NCBI RefSeq assembly: GCF_900497695.1 | Contig: NZ_UIDD01000012.1 | Coordinates: forward strand, 374,501-438,500 | Direction: 5' to 3' | DNA from: Pseudomonas wadenswilerensis | GTDB lineage: Bacteria > Pseudomonadota > Gammaproteobacteria > Pseudomonadales > Pseudomonadaceae | Length of the DNA stretch: 64,000 nucleotides | Part shown: positions 37,722 through 47,794 of the stretch, piece after piece | Numbering within the stretch: position 1 is the stretch's first letter | How the letters are laid out: every line of letters begins with the position of its first letter | Position numbers and translations under genes: made by a program | The notes under the pieces: generated by a model | Database searches by the model: none | What the model was told of the DNA's origin: nothing | Seen by the model: only the letters and a program-made list of their open reading frames with translations

Positions 37722-38525
37722 TTATCTTTCGACCCTTTCCAGCATCGAAGGATCGGTCAGCGGTAGCAACCAGCGCTGCTGACCAGGCTTCAGGCCACCT
37801 TTGCGGGAACGATCCAGCACCCAACCGCGGGCTTCGATGTGCCGACCTTTCAGATCAGTAAAGAAGGAAGAGGGGAAATTGCGCTGCAGGCGCGCCGGCA
37901 CCTGGAGCACCAGAGAATCGTCAATTTCGATCCAGATACCACCGCGATTGCGCTCGATATCCATCACCTTTCCACTTATCAGTGCAAAGCCAGACTGGCG
38001 CAACTCGCTTGCCGGGGTCTGTGGCGCTTGCCGCCACAGGCCCTTGCCGGCCTGACGAGCGGCGCGCTCGGCCTGCTCCTGGCAGACTGTCAGTGAGACG
38101 TTTGGCGCCACCGCAACCCGGTAGCCAAGGCCTTCACTGAGCAGTTGTGCTTCGAAATTGTCGCCAGAGCGGCCGTAGACATGCGCCAGAGTGCGGCCGT
38201 ATTTGTCCCGCGCCTCGACCCCGGGAACCAGGCCAACCTGGCCGCCACTGGTCTTGACCAGGGCCTGCAAGCGTTGGCGCGCGGCCTCGGCGAAGGCTTC
38301 ACTGGTGCGACCCTTGCGACCGATTTCCGGTGCATTGATACCGATCAAGCGAACGCTGCGACCATCATTCAGACGCAAGGTATCGCCGTCGACCACCTGA
38401 CGCACGCTGACGACCTGCGCATCGACGGGTGCCGTGCAGAACGCCAGGGCCGGCAACTGCCAAATCGCGCCCATAAAAAAGGCGCCCGCGAGGGACGCCT
38501 TTTTCAGCAGCAATGCCAAACCCAT
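37722..38525 (-). CDS. Secreted SNase-like thermonuclease
   Basis: A 267-residue exported nuclease. The signal sequence (MGLALLLKKASL to LPALAF) is followed by a staphylococcal-nuclease fold: VVDGDTLRLNDGRSVRLIGINAPE carries the metal and catalytic residues and RDKYGRTLAHVY the second Arg. A C-terminal extension of about 90 residues (beta-rich, to DPSMLERVER) resembles an OB-like domain. The start is uncertain: ATG at 38525 gives the best signal peptide, and a TTG at 38543 or an ATG at 38474 are alternatives. The rpmE terminator lies within its first codons. Confidence 0.8.
   Translation of the reverse strand: MGLALLLKKASLAGAFFMGAIWQLPALAFCTAPVDAQVVSVRQVVDGDTLRLNDGRSVRLIGINAPEIGRKGRTSEAFAEAARQRLQALVKTSGGQVGLVPGVEARDKYGRTLAHVYGRSGDNFEAQLLSEGLGYRVAVAPNVSLTVCQEQAERAARQAGKGLWRQAPQTPASELRQSGFALISGKVMDIERNRGGIWIEIDDSLVLQVPARLQRNFPSSFFTDLKGRHIEARGWVLDRSRKGGLKPGQQRWLLPLTDPSMLERVER
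38475..38504 (-). terminator. Rho-independent terminator of rpmE inside the nuclease gene
   Basis: On the minus strand AAAAAGGCG, then CCC/GGG around a TCGC loop, and CGCCTTTTTT form a strong hairpin with a T run. It starts about 40 bases after the rpmE stop and lies within codons 8-17 of the nuclease if that begins at 38525. Confidence 0.75.
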
Positions 38526-38545
38526 GGGGCCAGCTTCGCGCAATC

Positions 38546-38761
38546 TTACTTCTTGGCACCGAACATGCCGAAGCGATCGGCGAACTTCTGTACGCGGCCG
38601 CCGGTGTCCAGGACCTTCTGCTTACCGGTGTAGAACGGGTGGCAGAGGTTGCAAACGTCGATCGGCAGGGCCTTGGCCAGAGTCGAACGAGTTTCGAATT
38701 TGTTACCGCAGCTGCAGGTAACTTCTACAGCTTCGTATACCGGATGGATATCGGCTTTCAT
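38546..38761 (-). CDS. rpmE: 50S ribosomal protein L31 (zinc-binding form)
   Basis: A 71-residue ribosomal protein. The zinc-binding cysteines are all present: C16 and C18 (CSC) and C37 and C40 (CNLC), marking the zinc-containing form and not the zinc-independent paralogue induced in zinc starvation. The terminator just downstream suggests it is transcribed largely alone. Confidence 0.97.
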   Translation of the reverse strand: MKADIHPVYEAVEVTCSCGNKFETRSTLAKALPIDVCNLCHPFYTGKQKVLDTGGRVQKFADRFGMFGAKK

Positions 38762-38932
38762 GGTGTTTCCTCAGTGCTGACGTGCCGCCACTCAACACCA
38801 TTGTTGAATACCGCACGCAAAATAGGGTCGGAATAATACCAGAGCAAACAGCCAACGCAAGTTGTCGCTTACACCGGCGGTCGTCTGCTAGGCTCGCCGG
38901 ACCCTGGAATTCCCCTGCAGAGAACCTTTCGC

Positions 38933-41152
38933 GTGTCCGACGTCATTCTACGCCTTGCCCTGCCCTCGCCCCTGCGGCGGCTGTTCGACTACAGGGCACC
39001 GGCGAGCATGGCGCGCCAGGCACTGACCCCGGGCATGCGTATTCGCGTACCGTTCGGTCGACGCGAGATGATCGGCATCCTCATCGAAATCAGCGAAACC
39101 AGCGAGGTACCGGCCGACAAGCTGAAGCCGGCCATTGCCCTGCTCGACCCGGTGTCGCCACTGCCGCCGGCACTGTTCAAGTTGTGCCTGTGGACCGCGC
39201 AGTATTATCAGCACAGCCTCGGCGACACCCTTAGCTGGGCGCTGCCGGTGCTGCTGCGCCAGGGCGAGCCGGCCGAGGCGCGCCAGGAGCGATTCTGGCA
39301 AGTGGCCCCGGGGGCACGCCTGGACGACCCGCGCATCACCCGCGCGCCACGGCAACGCGAAGCCCTGGCGACCCTGGCGCAGCACCCCCACGGCGTGGCC
39401 CACACACTGCTGAGCAAACTGATGCTGAGCAAGGACAGCCTCGACCTGCTGCTGGCCAAGGAGCTGGTTCAGGTTGAAGTACGCCGCCACCTGCCCCAGG
39501 AGCGTCACGAACACTGGCTGGCGCAGCCGGAGCTGCCACTGAACGACGAGCAGCGCGCTGCCTTCAACGCCGTGCGTTCGGGCTTTGACAGCTTTCATGC
39601 CTTTTTATTGGCCGGGGTCACCGGCAGCGGCAAGACCGAGGTCTACCTGCAGTTGATCCGCGAAACCCTGGAAGCCGGCAAGCAAGCGCTGATCCTGATC
39701 CCGGAGATCAACCTCGGGCCGCAAACCCTGGCGCGCTTCGAGCAGCGTTTCAACGCGCGCATCGCCTTGCTGCACTCGGCGGTCAACGACCGCGAGCGCC
39801 TGGATGCCTGGCTGGCCGCCCGTGACGGTGAAGCCGACATCATCATCGGCACCCGTTCGGCACTGTTCACACCGATGAAAAACCCGGGGCTGATCATCAT
39901 CGATGAAGAGCACGACGGCTCGTACAAACAGCAGGAAGGCCTGCGCTACCACGCCCGCGACCTGGCGCTGGTACGCGCGCGCCAGGAGAACATCCCGATC
40001 CTGCTGGGCTCGGCCACGCCTTCGCTGGAGAGCCTGCACAACGCCCACAGCGGCCGCTACGGCCTGCTGCACCTGCACCAGCGCGCTGGCGGCGCCCAGC
40101 AGCCACGCTTCTTGCGCCTGGATGTAAAAAGCCGGCCGCTGGACAGCGGCATCAGCGGTCCGATGCAGCAAGCCATTGGCCAGACCCTGGCTGCCGGCCA
40201 GCAAGTACTGGTGTTCCTCAACCGCCGCGGCTTTGCCCCGACACTGCTGTGCCATGACTGCGGCTGGATGTCCGAATGCCCGCGCTGCGATGCACGGATG
40301 ACCGTGCACCAGCGCTCCAACGAGCTGCGCTGCCACCACTGCGGCTATGACGAGCGGGTGCCGCGCCAGTGCCCGCAGTGCAACAAGGTCGACCTGCGCC
40401 CGGTCGGCGCCGGTACCGAGCGCGCCGAAGAGCGCCTGAGCATTCTCTTTCCGGATTACCCGGTACTGCGCGTTGACCGCGACAGCACCTCGCGCAAGGA
40501 TGCGATGAACCAGTTGTTCGCCACCATCCAGCGCGGCCAGCCGTGCATCCTGGTCGGCACCCAGATGCTCGCCAAGGGGCATCACTTTCCGCGGGTGACC
40601 CTGGTGTCGATCCTCGATGCCGACGGCGGACTGTTCTCCGGCGATTTTCGCGCCAGCGAGCGCATGGCGCAGATGATCGTCCAGGTCGCCGGCCGGGCCG
40701 GGCGCGCCGAAGAGCCGGGCAAGGTGATCATCCAGACCCACCTGGCCGACCATCCTTTATTGGTGCAACTGACCGAACAAGGCTACTTCGCCTTTGCCGA
40801 ACAGGCCTTGAGCGAGCGCCGCGCCGCCGGTTTGCCGCCTTTCGCGCACCTGGCCCTGCTGCGCGCTGAAGCGCACAAGCCAGGGCAAGCCGAGGGTTTT
40901 CTCGATGAAGCCTGCAGCGCCGCCGAGCAGTTGCTGGCCGAACAGAACTTGCACGGTATCGAGCTGCTCGGCCCGGTACCGGCACCCATGGAGCGCCGTG
41001 CCGGGCGGTTTCGTGCGCAATTGTTGCTCCAGGCCAATGCCCGGGCACCTTTGCATCGACTGATCAGCGCCTGGTTGCTAGTGTTGGAGCAGATGCCGTC
41101 CGGGCGGCAGGTGCGTTGGTCGCTGGATGTCGATCCGGTGGATTTGTACTGA
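38933..41152 (+). CDS. priA: Primosomal protein N' (replication restart helicase)
   Basis: A 739-residue DExH helicase that reloads the replisome at stalled forks. The N-terminal 3'-DNA-binding domain is followed by Walker A GVTGSGKT at 228-235, the DEEH box, a zinc-binding insert with eight cysteines (CHDCGWMSECPRC, CHHCG, CPQC) and the C-terminal helicase lobe (LVGTQMLAKGHHF, AGRAGRAEEPG). It starts at a GTG at 38933. It is divergent from rpmE. Confidence 0.96.
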   Translation: MSDVILRLALPSPLRRLFDYRAPASMARQALTPGMRIRVPFGRREMIGILIEISETSEVPADKLKPAIALLDPVSPLPPALFKLCLWTAQYYQHSLGDTLSWALPVLLRQGEPAEARQERFWQVAPGARLDDPRITRAPRQREALATLAQHPHGVAHTLLSKLMLSKDSLDLLLAKELVQVEVRRHLPQERHEHWLAQPELPLNDEQRAAFNAVRSGFDSFHAFLLAGVTGSGKTEVYLQLIRETLEAGKQALILIPEINLGPQTLARFEQRFNARIALLHSAVNDRERLDAWLAARDGEADIIIGTRSALFTPMKNPGLIIIDEEHDGSYKQQEGLRYHARDLALVRARQENIPILLGSATPSLESLHNAHSGRYGLLHLHQRAGGAQQPRFLRLDVKSRPLDSGISGPMQQAIGQTLAAGQQVLVFLNRRGFAPTLLCHDCGWMSECPRCDARMTVHQRSNELRCHHCGYDERVPRQCPQCNKVDLRPVGAGTERAEERLSILFPDYPVLRVDRDSTSRKDAMNQLFATIQRGQPCILVGTQMLAKGHHFPRVTLVSILDADGGLFSGDFRASERMAQMIVQVAGRAGRAEEPGKVIIQTHLADHPLLVQLTEQGYFAFAEQALSERRAAGLPPFAHLALLRAEAHKPGQAEGFLDEACSAAEQLLAEQNLHGIELLGPVPAPMERRAGRFRAQLLLQANARAPLHRLISAWLLVLEQMPSGRQVRWSLDVDPVDLY

Positions 41153-41164
41153 CAGGGATGGCCC

Positions 41165-41256
41165 CATCGCTGGCAAGCCAGCTCCCACAATGTCTACAGT
41201 GACTGCACAATTGAAAATCCCCAGAGACTCCTGTGGGAGCTGGCTTGCCAGCGATG
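41165..41256. repeat. REP doublet (REPIN-like), GCTGGCAAGCCAGC class
   Basis: Inverted copies at 41165-41189 and 41232-41256 with a 42-base spacer, in the priA-argS gap. Confidence 0.87.
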
Positions 41257-41370
41257 AGGGCCGAACAGAACGCCCCAAAGGTTGGCAACCTCGCCCCGGC
41301 AACGGATAATGTCCAGTTTTTCCACCTGCGCATCGAAGCGCCGCCGCGCTTGCGGTCGAAAGAGAAGCCC

Positions 41371-43107
<1,737 letters not shown>

Positions 43108-43108
43108 G

Positions 43109-43798
43109 TTGGCTGCCAAGAAAAAACCTGCACCCAAGCGCGGCGCCAGCCGCTATCAGGCACCTGCCAAGCAACCGATCCCGGGCTGGCTGTGGCTGGC
43201 AATCGGCCTGTCGGTGGGCGCCTTTGTCGTTTTCCTGATGAAGCTCGAGCCGGGCAACGGCGAGGTCAAGCGTACCAAGCCCGAGCAACAGAAGGCCGAG
43301 AAGGTCGCCGAAGCCAACAAGACCGCACCCAGCCCGCAGCAGCCGGTGAAGCCGAAGTACGACTTCTATACCTTGCTGCCGGAATCGGAAGTGATCGTGC
43401 CGCCTGAAGCGGTACCGGAGAAAACCCCGCCGGTGCCGGCGCAACCTCCGGTCACCCCGGCGGAAGCGGCGAAGATCGACACCGCCCGCGCCCAGGCAGC
43501 GCTGATGGGGCAGACGCCACCGCCAGCACCACCGGTGATCAAGCCGGCGGCCACCACCCAGTTCTTCCTGCAGGCCGGTTCGTTCCGCAAGCAGGCCGAT
43601 GCCGACAAGGTCCGCGCGCAGATCATCCTGCTCGGCCAGGCGGTCAAGGTGGAGTCCGGTACGGTGAAGGAAGAAACCTGGTACCGCGTGCTGGTCGGCC
43701 CGTTCAGCAACCGTGAACAGCTGACCGTGGCGCAGAAGCAACTGGCCGGCAGCGGCTTCAGCAACCTGCTGCTGCAACAGCGCCAGACCCGCCAGTAA
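43109..43798 (+). CDS. FtsN-like SPOR-domain protein
   Basis: A 229-residue inner-membrane protein. A basic, short cytoplasmic tail (AAKKKPAPKRG) is followed by a membrane helix at about 26-44, a Pro/Ala/Lys-rich periplasmic linker and a C-terminal SPOR domain (about 149-225; FFLQAGSFRKQADADKVRAQ, YRVLVGPF) that binds septal peptidoglycan. The TTG start is 1 base after the argS stop, so it is translated with argS. It probably aids division as FtsN does. Confidence 0.82.
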   Translation: MAAKKKPAPKRGASRYQAPAKQPIPGWLWLAIGLSVGAFVVFLMKLEPGNGEVKRTKPEQQKAEKVAEANKTAPSPQQPVKPKYDFYTLLPESEVIVPPEAVPEKTPPVPAQPPVTPAEAAKIDTARAQAALMGQTPPPAPPVIKPAATTQFFLQAGSFRKQADADKVRAQIILLGQAVKVESGTVKEETWYRVLVGPFSNREQLTVAQKQLAGSGFSNLLLQQRQTRQ

Positions 43799-43808
43799 CC
43801 CCGCCCCA

Positions 43809-43840
43809 AGGCCTTGTCGCAGAGCGCTGCGACAAGGCCT
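43809..43840. terminator. Strong hairpin between convergent ftsN-like and TM2 genes
   Basis: A perfect 14-base-pair stem AGGCCTTGTCGCAG/CTGCGACAAGGCCT with a 4-base loop. No T run follows on either strand, so it may act as a weak terminator or a message-stabilising end for both convergent genes. Confidence 0.6.
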
Positions 43841-43846
43841 CAGGCT

Positions 43847-44266
43847 TTAACGCCGCTGGGCGTTGGCCAGTGACACCTGGGTATTGAGCGTCCAGAAGTC
43901 ATACAGCACCCCGACCAGAAACAGCCCGCCGGTGCACAGGTAGATCAGGCCAGTAATCCACTTGCCCTGGTACATGCGGTGCACGCCAAATATCCCCAGG
44001 AAGGTCAGCAGGATCCACGCCAGGCTGTAGTCCAGAGGACCAGGCTGAAAGCGCAGGTCAGCCTCGCGGTCCATTGCCGGAATCAGGAACAGGTCGATCA
44101 ACCAGCCGATGCCGAGCAGGCCCAGGGTGCAGAACCAGAGGGTACCGGTGACTGGCTTGCCGTAGTAGAAGCGGTGCGCCCCGGTGAAGCCGAAAATCCA
44201 CAGCAGATAGCCGATCACTTTGCTGTGAGTGTCGTGTAACGGACCGCCCTGTTGATAACTGTTCAT
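43847..44266 (-). CDS. TM2-domain membrane protein with duplicated TM2 unit
   Basis: A 139-residue protein with about four hydrophobic helices. It holds two copies of the TM2 unit: GFTGAHRFYYGKPVTGTLWF and GIFGVHRMYQGKWITGLIYL, each ending in a (L/Y)(D)xF(L/W) helix. Most TM2 proteins have one unit, so this is an internal duplication. Its role is unknown. It converges with the FtsN-like gene. Confidence 0.78.
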   Translation of the reverse strand: MNSYQQGGPLHDTHSKVIGYLLWIFGFTGAHRFYYGKPVTGTLWFCTLGLLGIGWLIDLFLIPAMDREADLRFQPGPLDYSLAWILLTFLGIFGVHRMYQGKWITGLIYLCTGGLFLVGVLYDFWTLNTQVSLANAQRR

Positions 44267-44451
44267 TCATAGCCCCTGTGGGTTATCGATAAATTTTCTA
44301 AAGAAAAATGTGACTTTTCTGCGGCAACCCGACGTGTGGTCATTTGCCATCCCTCCCGCCGCAAACCCCTATCCTGTCTGGCCCGCGCCTTTCCAATGCA
44401 GGCCAATCGCCGCTTTTGCCGGTTTCTGGCGCAGCCCGGAATCGACCAACG

Positions 44452-44466
44452 GATCAAAATTTGATC
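44452..44466. promoter_or_regulatory. Palindrome upstream of the NlpC/P60 gene
   Basis: A perfect 15-base palindrome GATCAAA-A-TTTGATC, 10 bases ahead of a TATAAA (44477-44482) and 47 bases ahead of the ATG. It could be an operator overlapping the promoter; no clear -35 box is seen. Confidence 0.35.
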
Positions 44467-44513
44467 AAAAAGCTGTTATAAAGTTGCGCGCCAACCCACC
44501 TAGAGCCCTGCCT

Positions 44514-45149
44514 ATGCGTCCTTTTTTCAAGACATGGCTGACCATCTGCCTATTATTGCCACTGGCTGCCCACGCCACCAATCGTGAGCAACGGTTACCC
44601 AACGGTTTCTCCGGGTACACCTCCAATTCCACTGCTGTGCGTCCACACAAGAACGTCAGCAGCAACCAAGTCCAGCACAGCTCCAAGCGCAGTGCCCGTT
44701 CGAGCAGGCCGCTGCCGGTCGCCGCTGCCATGTCGCCACAGCAGAGCAGCGATGTGCTCAGCCGTGCGGTCAACGTGCTCGGCACCCCGTACCGCTGGGG
44801 CGGCAGCAGCCCAAGCAAGGGCTTTGACTGCAGCGGCCTGGTCAAGTACGCCTTCAACGACATCGATGAAGTCGACCTGCCACGCACGTCCAACGCCATG
44901 GCCAGCGGCCACGGCATCAAGGTCGATCGCAACGACCTCAAGCCCGGCGACCTGATCTTCTTCAACATCAAGAGCCGCCGGGTCAACCATGTGGCCATTT
45001 ACCTGGGCAACGACCGCTTCATCCATGCGCCGCGCACCGGCAAGCGGGTCAGCATCGACACCCTTGACAAGCCGTACTGGAAAAGCCGTTACGTGGTTGC
45101 CAAACGCGTCTTGCCAAAAAGCCAGCAACTGGCCCTGGCCAAGCGCTAG
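44514..45149 (+). CDS. NlpC/P60 family peptidoglycan endopeptidase
   Basis: A 211-residue exported cysteine peptidase. The signal peptide ends near residue 21 (AAHA), a basic linker follows, and the NlpC/P60 domain has the catalytic Cys106 (FDCSGLV), His159 (VNHVAIYLG) and His171 (FIHAP). Such enzymes cut the D-Glu-diaminopimelate bond of the murein stem peptide. It converges on pilT with stops that overlap by a few bases. Confidence 0.9.
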   Translation: MRPFFKTWLTICLLLPLAAHATNREQRLPNGFSGYTSNSTAVRPHKNVSSNQVQHSSKRSARSSRPLPVAAAMSPQQSSDVLSRAVNVLGTPYRWGGSSPSKGFDCSGLVKYAFNDIDEVDLPRTSNAMASGHGIKVDRNDLKPGDLIFFNIKSRRVNHVAIYLGNDRFIHAPRTGKRVSIDTLDKPYWKSRYVVAKRVLPKSQQLALAKR

Positions 45150-46174
45150 AATCGCCCCGGCGCCCGCTCACGGGCGCTATCTGGGCTGACCAGCCCTCGC
45201 CGCACCAGGCCCTGCAGGCAACCGTCCAGGGTCTGCATACCCTGCGCCCCGCCTGTCTGTAGCGCCGAATACAACTGCGCCACCTTGCCCTCTCGGACCA
45301 GGTTGCGCACCGCAGGCGTCGCCAGCAGGATCTCGTGGGCCGCCACCCGCCCGCCACCAACACGCTCGACCAACACCTGCGACACCACCGCCTGCAGCGA
45401 CTCCGCCAGCATCGCGCGCACCAGTTGCTTCTCTTCGGCGGCAAATACATCCACCAGGCGATCGATGGTTTTCGCCGCCGAGCCGGTATGCACCGTGGCC
45501 AGCACCAGATGCCCGGTTTCCGCCGCAGTCAGGGCCAGGCGAATGGTCTGCGGGTCGCGTAGCTCACCGAGCATGATCACATCCGGGTCCTGGCGTAACG
45601 CGGCACGCAAGGCCTGGGCGAAGCCATGGCTGTGTCGGCCGATCTCGCGCTGGCTGATCCGGCTGCGCTGCGAGCTGTGGATAAACTCGATGGGGTCCTC
45701 GAGGGTGACGATATGCAGCGGCCGCTCGCGGTTCAGGTGATCGACCAGGGCCGCCAGGGTAGTTGATTTGCCCGAGCCGGTGGGCCCGGTGACCAGCACC
45801 AGCCCGCCCGACAGCTCGGCAATCTGCCGAAATACATCCCCGAGACCGAGGTCAGCCAGGCTGCTGACCTGCGCCGGAATCACCCGCAGCACCGCAGCGG
45901 CACCGTGCAGTTGCTGGAATGCATTGACCCGAAAGCGCGCCAATGCTGGCACGGCAAAGGCAAAGTCGATATCCAGATGTGTTTCAAAATCCTTTTGCTG
46001 CGCCTCGGACATGATCTGACCGAGCATTTCAGCCATGTGGTCCGGCGTCAGCAGCGCCAGCTCCATCGGCCGCAAACGCCCCTCAAGACGCAGCGCCGGC
46101 ACCTCGCCCGCCGCCAGGTGCAGGTCGGAAGCACCGGCCCGCACTGCCAGCGCCAGCAGTTCAGTCACATCCAT
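45146..46174 (-). CDS. pilT: Type IV pilus retraction ATPase PilT
   Basis: A 342-residue cytosolic hexameric motor that drives pilus retraction. The N-terminal PAS-like domain is followed by Walker A GPTGSGKST at 130-138, the Asp box and Walker B (DPDVIMLGELRD), the His box (HLVLATVHTGSA), and the PilT signature PAVRNLVREGKV near the C-terminus. The start at 46174 fits the usual MDVTELLA; a longer frame to 46234 is unlikely. It is divergent from yggS. No pilU is seen next to it. Confidence 0.94.
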   Translation of the reverse strand: MDVTELLALAVRAGASDLHLAAGEVPALRLEGRLRPMELALLTPDHMAEMLGQIMSEAQQKDFETHLDIDFAFAVPALARFRVNAFQQLHGAAAVLRVIPAQVSSLADLGLGDVFRQIAELSGGLVLVTGPTGSGKSTTLAALVDHLNRERPLHIVTLEDPIEFIHSSQRSRISQREIGRHSHGFAQALRAALRQDPDVIMLGELRDPQTIRLALTAAETGHLVLATVHTGSAAKTIDRLVDVFAAEEKQLVRAMLAESLQAVVSQVLVERVGGGRVAAHEILLATPAVRNLVREGKVAQLYSALQTGGAQGMQTLDGCLQGLVRRGLVSPDSARERAPGRF

Positions 46175-46240
46175 GAGACTCCCCAAAGGCCGCCAAGCAG
46201 GTAGAATGCCGCAGACCCAAAGAGCCGCTGGCATCGATCA

Positions 46241-46927
46241 ATGTCCACCATAGCAGACAACCTTTCCACGCTCGCCGCACGTATCCGTGCCGCCGCGCTG
46301 GCCGCCGGGCGCGAGCCTTCGGCCGTCCAGTTGCTGGCCGTGAGCAAGACCAAACCCGCCGCTGCCGTGCGCGAAGCCTTCGCCGCCGGGGTCCGCGATG
46401 TCGGTGAGAACTACCTGCAGGAAGCCCTGAACAAACAGGGCGAATTGACCGACCTGCCCTTGACCTGGCACTTCATCGGCCCCATTCAGTCGAACAAGAC
46501 TCGTGCAATTGCCGAGCACTTTGACTGGGTACATTCCGTGGACCGCCTGAAAATCGCCCAACGCCTGTCCGAGCAACGCCCCGAGCACCTTGCAGCGCTG
46601 AACATCTGCCTGCAGGTCAACGTCAGTGGCGAAGCGAGCAAGTCCGGCTGCACTCCCGAGGAGCTGCCGGCCCTGGCCAGCGCCATTGCCGCGCTGCCAC
46701 GCCTGCGCCTGCGCGGGTTGATGGCGATTCCCGAGCCAACCGACGACGAGACCGCGCAACTAGCTGCCTTCGCCCGGGTTCGCCAGTTGCAGGCGAGCCT
46801 TGGCCTGGAACTCGACACCCTGTCCATGGGCATGAGCCATGACCTGGAAGCCGCGATTGCCCAGGGCGCGACCTGGGTGCGTATCGGCACCGCGCTGTTC
46901 GGTGCCCGCGACTACGGCCAGCCCTGA
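46241..46927 (+). CDS. yggS: PLP homeostasis protein YggS
   Basis: A 228-residue PLP-binding TIM-barrel protein (YBL036C/PROSC family). Lys36 in AVSKTKP should bind PLP; GENYLQEA, HFIGPIQSNKT and LSMGMSHDLEAAI match the family. It controls free PLP and amino acid balance and is commonly placed before proC, as here (38 bases apart). Confidence 0.94.
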   Translation: MSTIADNLSTLAARIRAAALAAGREPSAVQLLAVSKTKPAAAVREAFAAGVRDVGENYLQEALNKQGELTDLPLTWHFIGPIQSNKTRAIAEHFDWVHSVDRLKIAQRLSEQRPEHLAALNICLQVNVSGEASKSGCTPEELPALASAIAALPRLRLRGLMAIPEPTDDETAQLAAFARVRQLQASLGLELDTLSMGMSHDLEAAIAQGATWVRIGTALFGARDYGQP

Positions 46928-46965
46928 CCCATGCTTTTTCCCTATTTCCCTATCAAGGACCTGAC

Positions 46966-47784
46966 ATGAGCAAGACTCGTATTGCCTTTATCGGCGCCGG
47001 CAACATGGCTGCCAGCCTGATCGGCGGCCTGCGTGCCCAGGGCCTGGAAGCTTCGCAGATCCGCGCCAGCGATCCGGGCGCCGAGCAGCGGGCGAAAATC
47101 CATGCCGAGCACGGCATCGAGATGTTCGCTGACAACGCCCAGGCCATCGAAGGTGCCGATGTGGTGGTCCTGGCGGTCAAGCCACAGGCGATGAAAGCCG
47201 TGTGCGAAGCCCTCAAACCCAGCCTCAAGCCCGAGCAGCTGGTGGTCTCGATTGCCGCCGGGATCACCTGCGCGAGCATGAACAACTGGCTCGGCACCCA
47301 ACCGATCGTGCGTTGCATGCCCAACACCCCGGCGCTGCTGCGCCAAGGCGTCAGCGGCCTGTTTGCCACCGCCCAGGTTTCGCCGGCCCAGCGCCAGCAG
47401 GCCGAGCAACTGCTGTCGGCCGTGGGCATCGCCCTGTGGCTGGACACCGAACAACAGCTCGATGCGGTGACTGCCGTGTCCGGCAGTGGCCCGGCGTACT
47501 TCTTCCTGCTGATCGAGGCCATGACCGCCGCCGGCGAAAAACTCGGCCTGCCACGGGAAACCGCCGCCAAGCTGACCCTGCAAACCGCCCTGGGCGCGGC
47601 ACACATGGCCGTCAACAGCGATGTCGACGCCGCCGAACTGCGCCGCCGGGTAACCTCGCCGGCCGGCACCACGGAAGCGGCGATCAAGTCGTTCCAGGCC
47701 AATGGATTCGAAGCGCTGGTGGAACAGGCGCTGGGTGCCGCTGCGCACCGCTCGGCCGAAATGGCCGAACAACTGGGCAACTAA
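46966..47784 (+). CDS. proC: Pyrroline-5-carboxylate reductase
   Basis: A 272-residue cytosolic enzyme making proline from pyrroline-5-carboxylate with NAD(P)H. The Rossmann motif FIGAGNMA, the RCMPNTPAL block and the C-terminal signature VSGSGPAYFFLLIEA to LRRRVTSPAGTTEAAI are complete. Confidence 0.96.
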   Translation: MSKTRIAFIGAGNMAASLIGGLRAQGLEASQIRASDPGAEQRAKIHAEHGIEMFADNAQAIEGADVVVLAVKPQAMKAVCEALKPSLKPEQLVVSIAAGITCASMNNWLGTQPIVRCMPNTPALLRQGVSGLFATAQVSPAQRQQAEQLLSAVGIALWLDTEQQLDAVTAVSGSGPAYFFLLIEAMTAAGEKLGLPRETAAKLTLQTALGAAHMAVNSDVDAAELRRRVTSPAGTTEAAIKSFQANGFEALVEQALGAAAHRSAEMAEQLGN

Positions 47785-47794
47785 GGAGCCGAAG

